From the NCBI RefSeq assembly GCF_014191255.1, contig NZ_JACHWH010000001.1, positions 1,674,001 through 1,738,000 on the forward strand: DNA of 64,000 nucleotides. The letters run 5' to 3'. This document shows positions 36,587-46,793 of the stretch, one piece after another. Position 1 is the first letter of the stretch; each line of letters opens with the position of its first letter. Under the pieces are notes generated by a model. That model saw only the letters and a program-made list of their open reading frames with translations. It did no database searches and was not told the DNA's origin. The position numbers and the translations under genes are program-made. Source of the stretch: Amycolatopsis bartoniae. Lineage in GTDB: Bacteria; Actinomycetota; Actinomycetes; Mycobacteriales; Pseudonocardiaceae.

Positions 36587-37188
36587 ATGACGGCAACGGT
36601 GCGGAACGTGGTCACCTCGGGCGTGTTCGAGCTCGACGGCGGCACGTGGGACGTCGACAACAACGTGTGGCTGATCGGCGACGACAGCGAGGTCTTCGTC
36701 ATCGACGCCGCCCACGACGCGGACGCGATCGCGAAGGCGGTGGGCGAGGCGACCGTGCGCGCGATCATCTGCACGCACGCCCACAACGACCACGTCAACG
36801 CCGCACCCGCGCTGAGCGAGCGCACGGGCGCACCGATCCTGCTGCACCCGGACGACCGGGTGCTGTGGGACCTGACGCACCCGGGCCTCGCACCGGACGC
36901 CGAGCTGGCCGACGGGCAGATCCTCACGATCGCCGGCACGGACCTGACGGTGCTGCACACCCCTGGTCACGCGCCCGGAGCCGTGTGCCTGTACTCGCGG
37001 GAACTGGGTGTCGTCTTCACCGGCGACACCCTGTTCCAGGGCGGCCCCGGCGCGACCGGCCGGTCGTACTCCGACCACCCGACGATCGTGCGCTCGATCC
37101 GGGAGAAGCTGTTCGCCCTGCCGGACGACACGGTGGTGCACACCGGTCACGGCGCGTCGACGACGATCGGCGCCGAGAAGGCGAACGT

Positions 37189-37192
<4 letters not shown>
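36587..37192 (+). CDS. MBL-fold hydrolase (glyoxalase II-like)
   Basis: 201 residues. Metal ligands THAHNDH (63-69; His64, His66, Asp68, His69), GHAPGAV, FTGDTLF and GHG are present, the HxHxDH pattern of class-B metallo-beta-lactamase-fold hydrolases. Compact size and adjacency to an aldo/keto reductase suggest aldehyde or thioester detoxification, for example with mycothiol adducts (inference). No glyoxalase II C-terminal helical domain. Confidence 0.88.
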
Positions 37193-39110
<1,918 letters not shown>

Positions 39111-39117
39111 ACGTCCG

Positions 39118-40503
39118 TCAGCCGTGGTCTTCGAGCATCTCGGTGACCAGTGCGGCGATCGGCGAACGCTCCGAGCGCGTCAGCGTCACGTGCGCGAAGA
39201 GCGGGTGGCCCTTCAGCTTCTCGATCACCGCCGAGATGCCGTCGTGCCGCCCGACGCGGAGGTTGTCCCGCTGCGCGACATCGTGCGTCAGCACCACCCG
39301 TGAGGCCGTGCCGAGGCGCGAGAGCACCGTGAGCAGCACGTTGCGCTCCAGCGACTGCGCCTCGTCCACGATCACGAAGGCGTCGTGCAGCGAACGGCCG
39401 CGGATGTGCGTCAACGGCAGGACTTCGAGCATCCCGCGGTCGAAGACCTCGTCGAGCACCTCCTGGCTGACCAGCGCGCCGAGGGTGTCGAACACCGCCT
39501 GCGCCCACGGCTGCATCTTCTCGCTCTCGGACCCCGGCAGGTAGCCGAGGTCCTGGCCGCCGACCGCGTAGACCGGCCGGAACACGACCACCTTGCGGTG
39601 CTCGCGCCGCTCCATCACCGACTCCAGGCCCGCGCACAGCGCGAGCGCGGACTTGCCGGTGCCGGCACGGCCGCCGAGGGACACGATGCCGACCTCGGGG
39701 TCGAGCAGCAGGTCCAGCGCGATGCGCTGCTCGGCGGAGCGGCCGTGCAGGCCGAACGCCTCGCGGTCGCCGCGGACCAGCCGCACCTGCTTGTCGGGGG
39801 TGACGCGGCCCAGTGCCGCCGAACCGCCGCCGAGGAGCCGCAGACCGGTGTGGCAGGGCAGGTCCCCGATGTCGGGCTGCCCGAAGTCGGCGAGGTCGAT
39901 GGTGCCGCCGTGGAACAGCGCGTCGATCGCCTCCTGCGGCACGTCGACGTCCGCCATGCCGGTCCAGCCCGACGGGGTGACCTCCTGGGCGCGGTACTCG
40001 TCGGCGTCCAGGCCGACCGCGCCCGCCTTGACCCGCAGCGGGATGTCCTTGGTCACCAGGGTGACCGTGGTGCGCTCGACGGCGAGGTTGAGCGCGCACG
40101 CCAGGATCCGGTGGTCGTTCGAGTCGGTCCGGAACCCTGGCGGCAGGACGGTCGGGTCGGAGTGGTTCAGCTCGACGTGCAGGGTGCCGCCGGCGTCGCC
40201 GATCGGCACCGGAGCGTCGAGACGGCCGTACGTGCGCCGCAGGTCGTCGAGCATGCGCAGGGACTCCCGCGCGAACCAGCCCAGTTCGGGGTGGTGCCGC
40301 TTCGCCTCCAGTTCGCTGATCACGACCAGCGGCAGCACGACGGCGTGCTCGGCGAACCTGGTGACGGCCCACGGGTCCGAGAGCAGGACCGAGGTGTCGA
40401 GCACGTAGGTGTGCCGCTGGGAGTCGGGGGATTGCGGACCAGCCGCTGAGTCGCCGGTGTTTTCCGCACCGGCTGAGGTCCTGGGCGAACGCTGCGCAGT
40501 CAC
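39118..40503 (-). CDS. phoH2: PhoH2: PIN-domain RNase fused to PhoH ATPase/helicase
   Basis: 461 residues. N-terminal PIN domain (about 33-170) with acidic residues in [22 protein letters not shown] and [11 protein letters not shown]-terminal PhoH ATPase with Walker [14 protein letters not shown] and Walker [12 protein letters not shown]. PhoH2 of mycobacteria unwinds and cuts RNA and is paired with an antitoxin gene phoAT. GTG at 40503 has GGGAGA upstream. I cannot identify a phoAT-like gene in the 340 bp upstream. Confidence 0.93.
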   Translation of the reverse strand: MTAQRSPRTSAGAENTGDSAAGPQSPDSQRHTYVLDTSVLLSDPWAVTRFAEHAVVLPLVVISELEAKRHHPELGWFARESLRMLDDLRRTYGRLDAPVPIGDAGGTLHVELNHSDPTVLPPGFRTDSNDHRILACALNLAVERTTVTLVTKDIPLRVKAGAVGLDADEYRAQEVTPSGWTGMADVDVPQEAIDALFHGGTIDLADFGQPDIGDLPCHTGLRLLGGGSAALGRVTPDKQVRLVRGDREAFGLHGRSAEQRIALDLLLDPEVGIVSLGGRAGTGKSALALCAGLESVMERREHRKVVVFRPVYAVGGQDLGYLPGSESEKMQPWAQAVFDTLGALVSQEVLDEVFDRGMLEVLPLTHIRGRSLHDAFVIVDEAQSLERNVLLTVLSRLGTASRVVLTHDVAQRDNLRVGRHDGISAVIEKLKGHPLFAHVTLTRSERSPIAALVTEMLEDHG

Positions 40504-40843
40504 GACGGCATCTCCCTCGTGGGCGTGGCACCACGCCCGCACTCGCTGGGCCGAGCACCGCCCTGGCTGACCGCTCCCGCTGAGTTTCAGCGGGTACGAC
40601 CACGAGGGCCGGGTGCCGGCCCCCTCGTGCGTTGCGCGAACGACTTCACGGCTGGTACCGCCGTCGTTCCCTCAACTACCGCCACGTCCAGGGCCTCCCG
40701 GGATGGCCCGCAAGGTCACGGACCATCACTTCGGAAGTTACCTGCGAAATTCCGATCGTGCAGGCAGCCAGGCAGGTGATTCGCCGAAAGGTTGTTTCAC
40801 CGAAAGTAGATCGTCAGCTGTCGTTCGGTGACAGGCAGTGATG
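40504..40843. other. 340-bp gap upstream of phoH2 with two hairpins
   Basis: Read in the phoH2 direction the leader carries two strong stems: CACGAGGG-CCGG with its partner near 40601-40629 and CCCGCTGA-AAC-TCAGCGGG near 40575-40593, both before the Shine-Dalgarno. A TTGACA (40847-40842) at the end of the cis-prenyl transferase gene could be a -35 for phoH2, with no clear -10. Open frames in the gap are short and unsupported. Confidence 0.5.
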
Positions 40844-41620
40844 TCAAGTACCGAACCGGCGGTGTCGCCAGGCGTAATCACGCAGCGCACGCAGGAAATC
40901 CACTCGGCGGAACGCGGGCCAGTAGGCTTCCGTGAACCAGAACTCGGAGTGAGCGGACTGCCAGAGCAGGAACCCGGACAGCCGCTGTTCACCGGACGTT
41001 CGGATGATGAGGTCCGGGTCGGGCTGGCCGGACGTGTAGAGGTGCTCGGAGATGTGGTCGACGTCGAGGATCTTCGCCAGCTCGCGGATCGAGGTGCCCT
41101 CGTCGGCGTGCTGCAGCAGGAGGCTCTTCACGGCGTCGGCGATCTCCTGGCGGCCGCCGTAGCCGACCGCGATGTTGACCTCCATGCCCTTGCGGTCCTC
41201 GGTGCGGGCGGCGGCGGCCTTGAGGCTGCGGGCCATGTCGGCGGGCAGCAGCTCCAGCGCGCCGACCATGCGCAGGCGCCACGACGTCTCGGGGGCGGCG
41301 AGCTCGTCGACCACGTCGACGATGATCTTGAGCAGTGCCTCGACCTCTTCGGTGGCGCGGTTGAGGTTGTCGGTCGAGAGCAGCCACAGGGTGACCACCT
41401 CGACGTCGGCCTCGCGGCACCAGGACAGGAAGTCGGCGATCTTCTTCGCACCGGCGCGATGCCCGTCGGCGACGTCGGTGAAGCCCGCTTCGCGCGCCCA
41501 CCTCCGGTTGCCGTCGAGCATGATCGCGACGTGGCGGGGATGGCGCCCGGCGGCCTGCTGCATCAGGCGCTTGCCGTAGACCGTGTAGACGATCCGGGAT
41601 GCGATGGAGCGGAGACTCAC
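40844..41620 (-). CDS. Short-chain cis-prenyl diphosphate synthase (Rv1086/UppS-like)
   Basis: 258 residues. HVAIMLDGNRRWA (catalytic Asp), GHRAG, LWLLSTDNL, GYGGRQEI and the C-terminal RTSGEQRLSGFLLWQSAHSEFWF place it in the Z-isoprenyl diphosphate synthases. The mycobacterial homologue Rv1086 makes Z,E-farnesyl diphosphate for decaprenyl-phosphate synthesis. I prefer the GTG at 41620 because TACGCT lies 8 bp upstream (leaderless); an extension by seven residues is possible. Divergent from the hemolysin III gene. Confidence 0.9.
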   Translation of the reverse strand: MSLRSIASRIVYTVYGKRLMQQAAGRHPRHVAIMLDGNRRWAREAGFTDVADGHRAGAKKIADFLSWCREADVEVVTLWLLSTDNLNRATEEVEALLKIIVDVVDELAAPETSWRLRMVGALELLPADMARSLKAAAARTEDRKGMEVNIAVGYGGRQEIADAVKSLLLQHADEGTSIRELAKILDVDHISEHLYTSGQPDPDLIIRTSGEQRLSGFLLWQSAHSEFWFTEAYWPAFRRVDFLRALRDYAWRHRRFGT

Positions 41621-41628
41621 GTGGATCG

Positions 41629-41634
41629 AGCGTA
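41629..41634 (-). promoter_or_regulatory. Probable leaderless -10 of the cis-prenyl synthase
   Basis: TACGCT on the minus strand, eight bases before the GTG at 41620. Confidence 0.4.
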
Positions 41635-41681
41635 CGCGCACGGGACGTGGTTCCGGCCACTGGGACTGGCGCAGAACCTAC

Positions 41682-41694
41682 GGTTACGTAACCT
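41682..41694 (+). promoter_or_regulatory. Palindrome GGTTACGTAACC overlapping the -10 of the hemolysin III gene
   Basis: A perfect 12-bp palindrome (41682-41693) covers most of TAACCT (41689-41694), which stands 7 bp before the GTG start at 41702. It could be an operator that occludes a leaderless promoter. Confidence 0.5.
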
Positions 41695-41701
41695 GAGAAC
41701 C

Positions 41702-42370
41702 GTGAGCGTCACTACCGATCCCGAGTTCGTCGACACCCGTCCGCGCCTGCGCGGGCATCTGCACTTCTGGTCGTTCTTCGGCGCCTTCGCCGGAGCCGTG
41801 ACGCTGGTCGTGTGTGCGGCGGTGTCGGTGTCCGCCGTCGCCGCCTTCGCGACGGCGATCTACGGACTGACGGTGATGGGCGTGTTCGGCGTGAGCGCCC
41901 TGTACCACCGCCGGTTGTGGGGGCCGCGGGCGTACCAGTGGATGAAGCGGGCGGATCACTCGATGATCTTCCTGTTCATCGCGGGCACGTACACGCCGTT
42001 CACCGTGCTGTCCATGTCGAAGCCCACGGGCTGGGTGATCCTGGCGGTGGTGTGGGGCGGCGCGGCGGCGGGCGTCGCGCTGAAGATGCTGTGGCCGGGC
42101 GCGCCGCGCTGGCTGGGCGTACCGATCTACGTGGCGCTGGGCTGGGTGGCCATCTTCGTGCTGCCGGAGCTGGCCCACAACGCCGGCGTGGCGTCCCTGG
42201 TGCTGTTGCTCGTGGGCGGCCTGTTCTACACCATGGGAGCGGTCTTCTACGGCGTCCGCTGGCCCAACCACTGGCCGGAGACGTTCGGATACCACGAGTT
42301 CTTCCACGCGTGCACCGTGCTGGCCGCGATCTCGCACTACATCGCGATCTGGCTGGCTGTGTTCGCGTAG
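41702..42370 (+). CDS. Hemolysin III / PAQR-family membrane protein
   Basis: 222 residues with seven hydrophobic helices. Conserved PAQR motifs SALYHR, ADHSMIFLFIAGTYTPF and EFFHACTVLAAISHYIAIW with His residues that bind a metal in this family. Members are membrane hydrolase-like proteins (adiponectin-receptor fold) or hemolysin III; the reaction is unknown. GTG at 41702 with a TAACCT -10. M. tuberculosis Rv1085c is the syntenic counterpart. Confidence 0.88.
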   Translation: MSVTTDPEFVDTRPRLRGHLHFWSFFGAFAGAVTLVVCAAVSVSAVAAFATAIYGLTVMGVFGVSALYHRRLWGPRAYQWMKRADHSMIFLFIAGTYTPFTVLSMSKPTGWVILAVVWGGAAAGVALKMLWPGAPRWLGVPIYVALGWVAIFVLPELAHNAGVASLVLLLVGGLFYTMGAVFYGVRWPNHWPETFGYHEFFHACTVLAAISHYIAIWLAVFA

Positions 42371-42374
42371 CTGG

Positions 42375-42944
42375 CTAGGAGATCTCGCCTCGGGTGGTCC
42401 GCACGACGAGGTCCGCGCGGCTCCGGGTCCCGTCAGCGGTGAAGAAGCGCTCCTCGGCCGCCTGCCAGCGGAGCCACAGTTCCCTGTGGTCCTCGCCGTC
42501 CCGGGCCAGGCCGCGCTCCAGGCACTCGTCGCGGGGGGCTTCGACCCAGACGCGGTACGCCAGGCGGTCGGCGATCGCCCGGCGGGTGGTCGTCACGCCT
42601 TCCAGAATCACCAAAGGCGCCCAACGGACGATCTTCCGCTCGTCCTTCAACGAAGTTCCGAACTCGTCCCGCTCCCAGTCCCGCACTCGATAGCACGCAT
42701 CCCTGCCGCTGAGCAGTGGCTCGACGACTTCCTGCTCCCAACGCGGCCACCAGCCCGCGAAGTCGGTCCACGACACGAAGTCGTCCACCTCGATCACCGG
42801 TGCACCCGATGCCGACGCGAGGGCCCGCGCGAACGTGCTCTTGCCCGAGCCGGCCGGGCCGTCGACGCCGACCAGGCGGATTCCCGCCAGCGCGGGCCGG
42901 CGTCGGATCTCCGCGAGCACCGCCTCCACGCGGGAAGATCTCAC
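42375..42944 (-). CDS. Uridine kinase-like P-loop kinase
   Basis: 189 residues. P-loop GVDGPAGSGKST, metal/substrate DDFVSWTDFAGWW, and VILEGVTTTRRA match the uridine kinase/panthothenate-kinase-like family. It may phosphorylate a nucleoside or other small molecule; specificity uncertain. GTG start overlaps the preceding gene stop (GTGA). Confidence 0.75.
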   Translation of the reverse strand: MRSSRVEAVLAEIRRRPALAGIRLVGVDGPAGSGKSTFARALASASGAPVIEVDDFVSWTDFAGWWPRWEQEVVEPLLSGRDACYRVRDWERDEFGTSLKDERKIVRWAPLVILEGVTTTRRAIADRLAYRVWVEAPRDECLERGLARDGEDHRELWLRWQAAEERFFTADGTRSRADLVVRTTRGEIS

Positions 42945-43417
42945 CGCAACGCCGTCGTCCCCGCCTCCGCTCGATGCGGCTCCAGCGTCGCCTTCTGTTG
43001 TTCCGCCCGCGCGATCAGCCCGTCGAAGTCCACGTCCGGTAGCCGCTCGGCCAGGCCTGCCAGGTCGCGCAGCGTCTCCCACAGCTGCTTCTTCCTGTCG
43101 ATGCCCATCACGAGCATCTCCAGCTCCAGGAAACGGCTCAGCGGCGAATAACTCAGCAGCCTGCCGTTGGGCTTGAACCGCCCCAGGCGTTCGGCCACCG
43201 TGACCAGTGCGGGCTTCAGCGGGTTCACCGGGACCTTCAGCCTGGCCATGATGGAACGGAACGTTTCCACGTCCTCGGCGATACCCGCCGACACCGAGGC
43301 CAGCGCCTCGCCCAGCGGGGTACCGCGGTTGCTGCCCTGCGCTCGCCTCGCCAGCTCGCGCCAGCCGACCCCCAGCGCGAGCTGGTCGTTCAGGTAGATC
43401 GCCAGATAATTCGTCAT
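42941..43417 (-). CDS. Conserved helical protein of unknown function
   Basis: 158 residues from the ATG at 43417 (MTNYLAIYLNDQLALGVGWR), which I prefer over a GTG 57 bp upstream. The protein is almost all alpha helix with a four-helix-bundle pattern, resembling ferritin-like folds but without a clear di-iron ExxH pair. Conserved-looking blocks: GSNRGTPLGEALASV, EDVETFRSIM, SPLSRFLELEMLVMGIDRKK. Lies between the acyl-CoA oxidase-like gene and the kinase, tightly spaced with both, so they form an operon. Confidence 0.7.
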   Translation of the reverse strand: MTNYLAIYLNDQLALGVGWRELARRAQGSNRGTPLGEALASVSAGIAEDVETFRSIMARLKVPVNPLKPALVTVAERLGRFKPNGRLLSYSPLSRFLELEMLVMGIDRKKQLWETLRDLAGLAERLPDVDFDGLIARAEQQKATLEPHRAEAGTTALR

Positions 43418-43474
43418 CCCGCCGGATACCCCGCTCCCGGCGAAATCCTCGCGGAGCGGGGTTCCGACATCCAC

Positions 43475-45367
43475 TCAGTCCAGCATCTCCGCCTTCAGGA
43501 ACGCCTCCGGGATCGCGAACGCGTCCACCAGCAGCCGCGCCTGCGGGCGCAGCCGGGCACACAGGTCGTTGACCGCCGCGATCACCTGCTTCGCTCGCGC
43601 CGACGTCAGGCGGCCGTGTTCCAGGAACCACGCGCGGTCCTCTTCGACGTTCGACAGCACGTACAGATCACACAACCGGCTCAGCAGCTCACGCGCCTCC
43701 GGGTCACCGCACCGCTCGATGGCCGCCACGAAAGCCTCCAGCACCACGCGGTCCACGTGCACCTGCGCGGCCCGCAAAATGTGGTCCTGTGCGTTGTTGA
43801 ACGCCTCGAACGGATCGCCCTCCGACGCACCCGCCCGCAACCGGCGCGCCGCGCCCTCCAGCACGTGCTTCTCGCGGTCCTCGAACAGCGTCACCTGCCA
43901 CGCCCGGTCGAACAGCACGCCCTCGTCGTCCCGGCCCGGGGCCGCGTCCGCGAGGCGGTCGATCACCTTGCGCGCCGCCGTCCGCTCGATCACCGTCTCC
44001 ACCACCTGCTCGGCCACGAAGCGTGCCGTCGCGAGCGGGCTCAGGTCCGCGAAGTGGTCGCGGTAGTTGGTCAGCAGGCCCTTCGCGACCAGCTGCAGCA
44101 ACACCGTGTTGTCGCCCTCGAAGGTGGTGAACACGTCGGTGTCCGCCTTCAGCCCCGCGAGCACGTTCGCGGCGAGATATCCCGCGCCGCCACACGCTTC
44201 CCGCGCCATCTGGATCGTCCGCGTCGCGTTCCACGTCGCCGTCGCCTTGACCCCCGCCGCCCGCGACTCCAGCTCCCGCTGCGTGTGGTCGTCGACGTCG
44301 CTGCGGCCCTGGATGTCGTGCAGGCTACGGACCAGCTCCTCCTGCGCGAAGTGCAGCGCGTACGTCCGCGCCAGCGCGGGCAGCAGTTTCCGTTGGTGCA
44401 CCGTGTAGTCCAGCAGCACGGTCTCGCCGGAACCGTCCGGCCGCTCGAACTGCCTGCGCCGCTCGCCGTACCGCACGGCCAGCGCCAGCGCCCGTTCCGT
44501 CGCGCTGATCGCGGCGCCGGCCACGCTGATCCGGCCGCGGATCAATGTGCCCAGCATCGTGAAGAACCGGCGGCCGTCGCTTTCGATCGGGCTCGAGTAC
44601 GTGCCGTCCTCGGCGACGTCGGCGTACCGGTTGAGCAGCGCCTCCCGCGGCACACGCACCGAACGGAACATCAGCCGCCCGTTGTCGACGCCGTTGAGGC
44701 CCGCCTTGCGGCCACAGTCGGAGATCTCGACGCCCGGCATCGCCTCGCCGAGCTCGTTGCGGATCGGCACCAGGAACGCGTGCACCCCGCGCACCTCCCC
44801 CTGCGTGACCAGCTGCGCGAACACCACGGCCATCCGCCCGTCACGGGCGGCGTTGCCGATGTAGTCCTTGCGCGCCCCCTCGTCGGGGGTGTCGATGACG
44901 AACTGGCGCGTGTCCGGGTCGTACGTCGCCGTGGTGCGCAGGTGCTGGACGTCCGAACCGTGCCCCGTCTCGGTCATCGCGAAACAACCGGGCAGGTCGA
45001 GGTCCATGATGCGGGCCAGGTAGCGCCGGTGGTGCTCCTCGGTGCCCAGCAGCTGCACCGCCCCGCCGAACAGCCCCCACTGCACACCGGCCTTGACCAT
45101 CAGCGACAGGTCGCCGTAGCCGAGGATCTCGAACGACACCACGGATCCGCCGATGTCACCACCGCCGCCGTACTCCTTCTGGAAGCCCAGCCGCGGGTGC
45201 CCCGTCTTCGCCAGCACGTGCAGCTGGTCGAGCACCCACGCCCGGTACTCCTCGGTACTGACGTCCTGCGGCGACTCGTAGGCGTTCTCCGCCATCCGCT
45301 CCCGGACGTCACGCCGCAGTGCCGCCCACTGTCCATCCAGTACGACCGTCAACGCCTCAGGGTTCAT
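43475..45367 (-). CDS. Acyl-CoA dehydrogenase/oxidase-family flavoenzyme
   Basis: 630 residues, the length of the acyl-CoA oxidase branch. FAD/substrate motifs: CFAMTETGHGSDVQHLRT, DYIGNAARDGRMA, ISDCGRKAGLNGVDNG, REACGGAGYLAANVLAGLKADTDVFTTFEGDN (the catalytic Glu is in FEGDN) and a C-terminal ACOX domain (about 460-620). Such enzymes introduce the alpha-beta double bond in fatty acyl-CoA and pass electrons to oxygen. First gene of the operon with the two unknown genes. ATG at 45367, good context. Confidence 0.9.
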   Translation of the reverse strand: MNPEALTVVLDGQWAALRRDVRERMAENAYESPQDVSTEEYRAWVLDQLHVLAKTGHPRLGFQKEYGGGGDIGGSVVSFEILGYGDLSLMVKAGVQWGLFGGAVQLLGTEEHHRRYLARIMDLDLPGCFAMTETGHGSDVQHLRTTATYDPDTRQFVIDTPDEGARKDYIGNAARDGRMAVVFAQLVTQGEVRGVHAFLVPIRNELGEAMPGVEISDCGRKAGLNGVDNGRLMFRSVRVPREALLNRYADVAEDGTYSSPIESDGRRFFTMLGTLIRGRISVAGAAISATERALALAVRYGERRRQFERPDGSGETVLLDYTVHQRKLLPALARTYALHFAQEELVRSLHDIQGRSDVDDHTQRELESRAAGVKATATWNATRTIQMAREACGGAGYLAANVLAGLKADTDVFTTFEGDNTVLLQLVAKGLLTNYRDHFADLSPLATARFVAEQVVETVIERTAARKVIDRLADAAPGRDDEGVLFDRAWQVTLFEDREKHVLEGAARRLRAGASEGDPFEAFNNAQDHILRAAQVHVDRVVLEAFVAAIERCGDPEARELLSRLCDLYVLSNVEEDRAWFLEHGRLTSARAKQVIAAVNDLCARLRPQARLLVDAFAIPEAFLKAEMLD

Positions 45368-45406
45368 GCTTCAAAGCTTCACCCACCTGGCGGTTCTTCG
45401 CAGCAC

Positions 45407-45970
45407 TCAGCCGAGGTCGGGCCCCTGCGCGCGCAGGTCGTCCACACGCGACATCGCGTCGCGCAGCTCGGCGAGCCAGCTGTCCGCGTGCTGCCCGACG
45501 AGCCGGACAGCCCAGGCCAGCGCGTCGGAACGGGAACGCGCGACACCCGCGGCGACGAGCGTGTCGAGCACCTGGCGCTCCGGCTGACGCAGGCGCGTCA
45601 TCACGGGCACGGAAAGTGTGGTGAACAACTCCTCTGTCTCGCCGATGCGGGCGCCCCACGCCACCTTCCGCTGGTACCGGTGCTCGGCCTGGCGCGCGAT
45701 CTCGATGCGCTGCTCGCGCGTCTCCTCGCGGAACCGGCTGATGCGCCCGGACTCCGCGGCGGCGCGAGCGGCGTCGTCCGCGAACTCCTCGGTCAGCGGC
45801 GGCAGCTCGCCGACCACGAGGATCTCCTCCCGGTCGACGGTCAGCTCGGGAGCGCCGGTGAACCAGCCGTCCGGCAGCCGCCCGGCGAACCAGCCCGCCG
45901 CGTCCGCCGCCGACGGCACCTCGCCCTGCTGCCAGCCGCCCCGGCCCTTCCAGCCTCGTTGTCCTCGCAT
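45407..45970 (-). CDS. Conserved actinobacterial protein with RHH-like C-terminal domain
   Basis: 187 residues from ATG at 45970 (GGAGG 7 bp before). Conserved regions seen: DAAGWFAGRLPDGWFTGAPELTVDREEILVVG (about 25-57), then a helical middle with ARAAAESGRISRFREETREQR, and a C-terminal module VPVMTRLRQPERQVLDTL followed by VARSRSDALAWAVRLV that looks like a ribbon-helix-helix strand plus two helices. Three TTACA-type repeats at 8-bp spacing lie 16-36 bp upstream of the start, the classical RHH operator geometry, so autoregulation is likely (inference). Confidence 0.75.
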   Translation of the reverse strand: MRGQRGWKGRGGWQQGEVPSAADAAGWFAGRLPDGWFTGAPELTVDREEILVVGELPPLTEEFADDAARAAAESGRISRFREETREQRIEIARQAEHRYQRKVAWGARIGETEELFTTLSVPVMTRLRQPERQVLDTLVAAGVARSRSDALAWAVRLVGQHADSWLAELRDAMSRVDDLRAQGPDLG

Positions 45971-45985
45971 GAGAACCTCCAAGAA

Positions 45986-46006
45986 TTACACGATTACATC
46001 GCTACA
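45986..46006. promoter_or_regulatory. Three 8-bp-phased TTACA repeats, candidate RHH operator
   Basis: TTACA (45986), TTACA (45994) and CTACA (46002) are exactly 8 bp apart. On the other strand they read TGTAG, TGTAA, TGTAA upstream of the RHH-like gene. Located between this gene and the divergent TPR gene. Confidence 0.6.
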
Positions 46007-46060
46007 GACGCTACGCCGGGACAGCGCTTCCGAAGAGGGGTTCCGCGCAGGGCGAACCGC

Positions 46061-46066
46061 TAGGCT
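46061..46066 (+). promoter_or_regulatory. Probable leaderless -10 of the TPR gene
   Basis: TAGGCT, seven bases before the GTG at 46074. Confidence 0.45.
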
Positions 46067-46073
46067 CGGCGAG

Positions 46074-46793
46074 GTGGGGTTCGAAGAGCAGGCCATGGCC
46101 GTGTTCCGGCGCGGGAACGACGACGAAGTGACCCGGCTGGCCACCGAGGAGCTGGACAGGGCTCAGGCCAACGGTGACGCCGAGGGCGAGGTCGGCGCGC
46201 TGGCGATGCTGGCGCGCGTCGCCGTCCGGCTCGGTGACCTCAAGGAGGGCTGGGCCCGCGCCGAGCAGGCGCGGGAGGTCGCGCGGCGAACCGGAGACGC
46301 GGCGCTGGAACAGTGGCCGCTGCACATCCTGGCGGGCACCGCGCGCCTGGCGGGCGACATCGAGAAGGCGCGCCCGCTGGCGGCGGAGGCCATCGCGGCG
46401 CACGAGGCGCTCGGCGACGTCCGCATGCTCGCCGTCGAGCAGCACAACCTCGCGCACCTCGAACTGAACGAGGGCGAGATCGACCGCGCCCGCGAACTCT
46501 TCACCAGCGCACGGGAGAAGGCCGCGCGGGCGGGCGCCGACGACCTCCTCCCCGAGCTCGCGCTCGGCGTCGCCGCGGTGGCCGCCTACGACGGGGAATT
46601 CGCCCGGGCGGCAAGGATCCTGGGCGCGGTCGACAGCTTCCTCGACGCCGAGGGCAAGGTCTTCGACCCCGACGACTTCCTCGAAGAGCAGGCGATCCGC
46701 GACAAGCTCGAAGCCGAACTGGGCGCGGCGGCCTTCGCCGACGCCTACCGCCGGGGCGCCGGCGAGGACCTGCGCCAGTACTCAGCGCAGTAG
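46074..46793 (+). CDS. Tetratricopeptide-repeat protein
   Basis: 239 residues. Five or six TPR-like helix pairs, for example [33 protein letters not shown] and [34 protein letters not shown], with the small-large pattern (A at 8, 20, 27). No signal peptide and no enzymatic motif. GTG at 46074 is chosen by TAGGCT 7 bp upstream; an ATG at 46095 is an alternative. The last 12 bases overlap the convergent yyaL gene. Role unknown, a scaffold for protein contacts. Confidence 0.75.
   Translation: MGFEEQAMAVFRRGNDDEVTRLATEELDRAQANGDAEGEVGALAMLARVAVRLGDLKEGWARAEQAREVARRTGDAALEQWPLHILAGTARLAGDIEKARPLAAEAIAAHEALGDVRMLAVEQHNLAHLELNEGEIDRARELFTSAREKAARAGADDLLPELALGVAAVAAYDGEFARAARILGAVDSFLDAEGKVFDPDDFLEEQAIRDKLEAELGAAAFADAYRRGAGEDLRQYSAQ

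Noticed and set aside
40504-40843. c-di-AMP (ydaO) or similar riboswitch upstream of phoH2
   Set aside because: I could not match the conserved blocks of that riboswitch. Only generic hairpins are visible.
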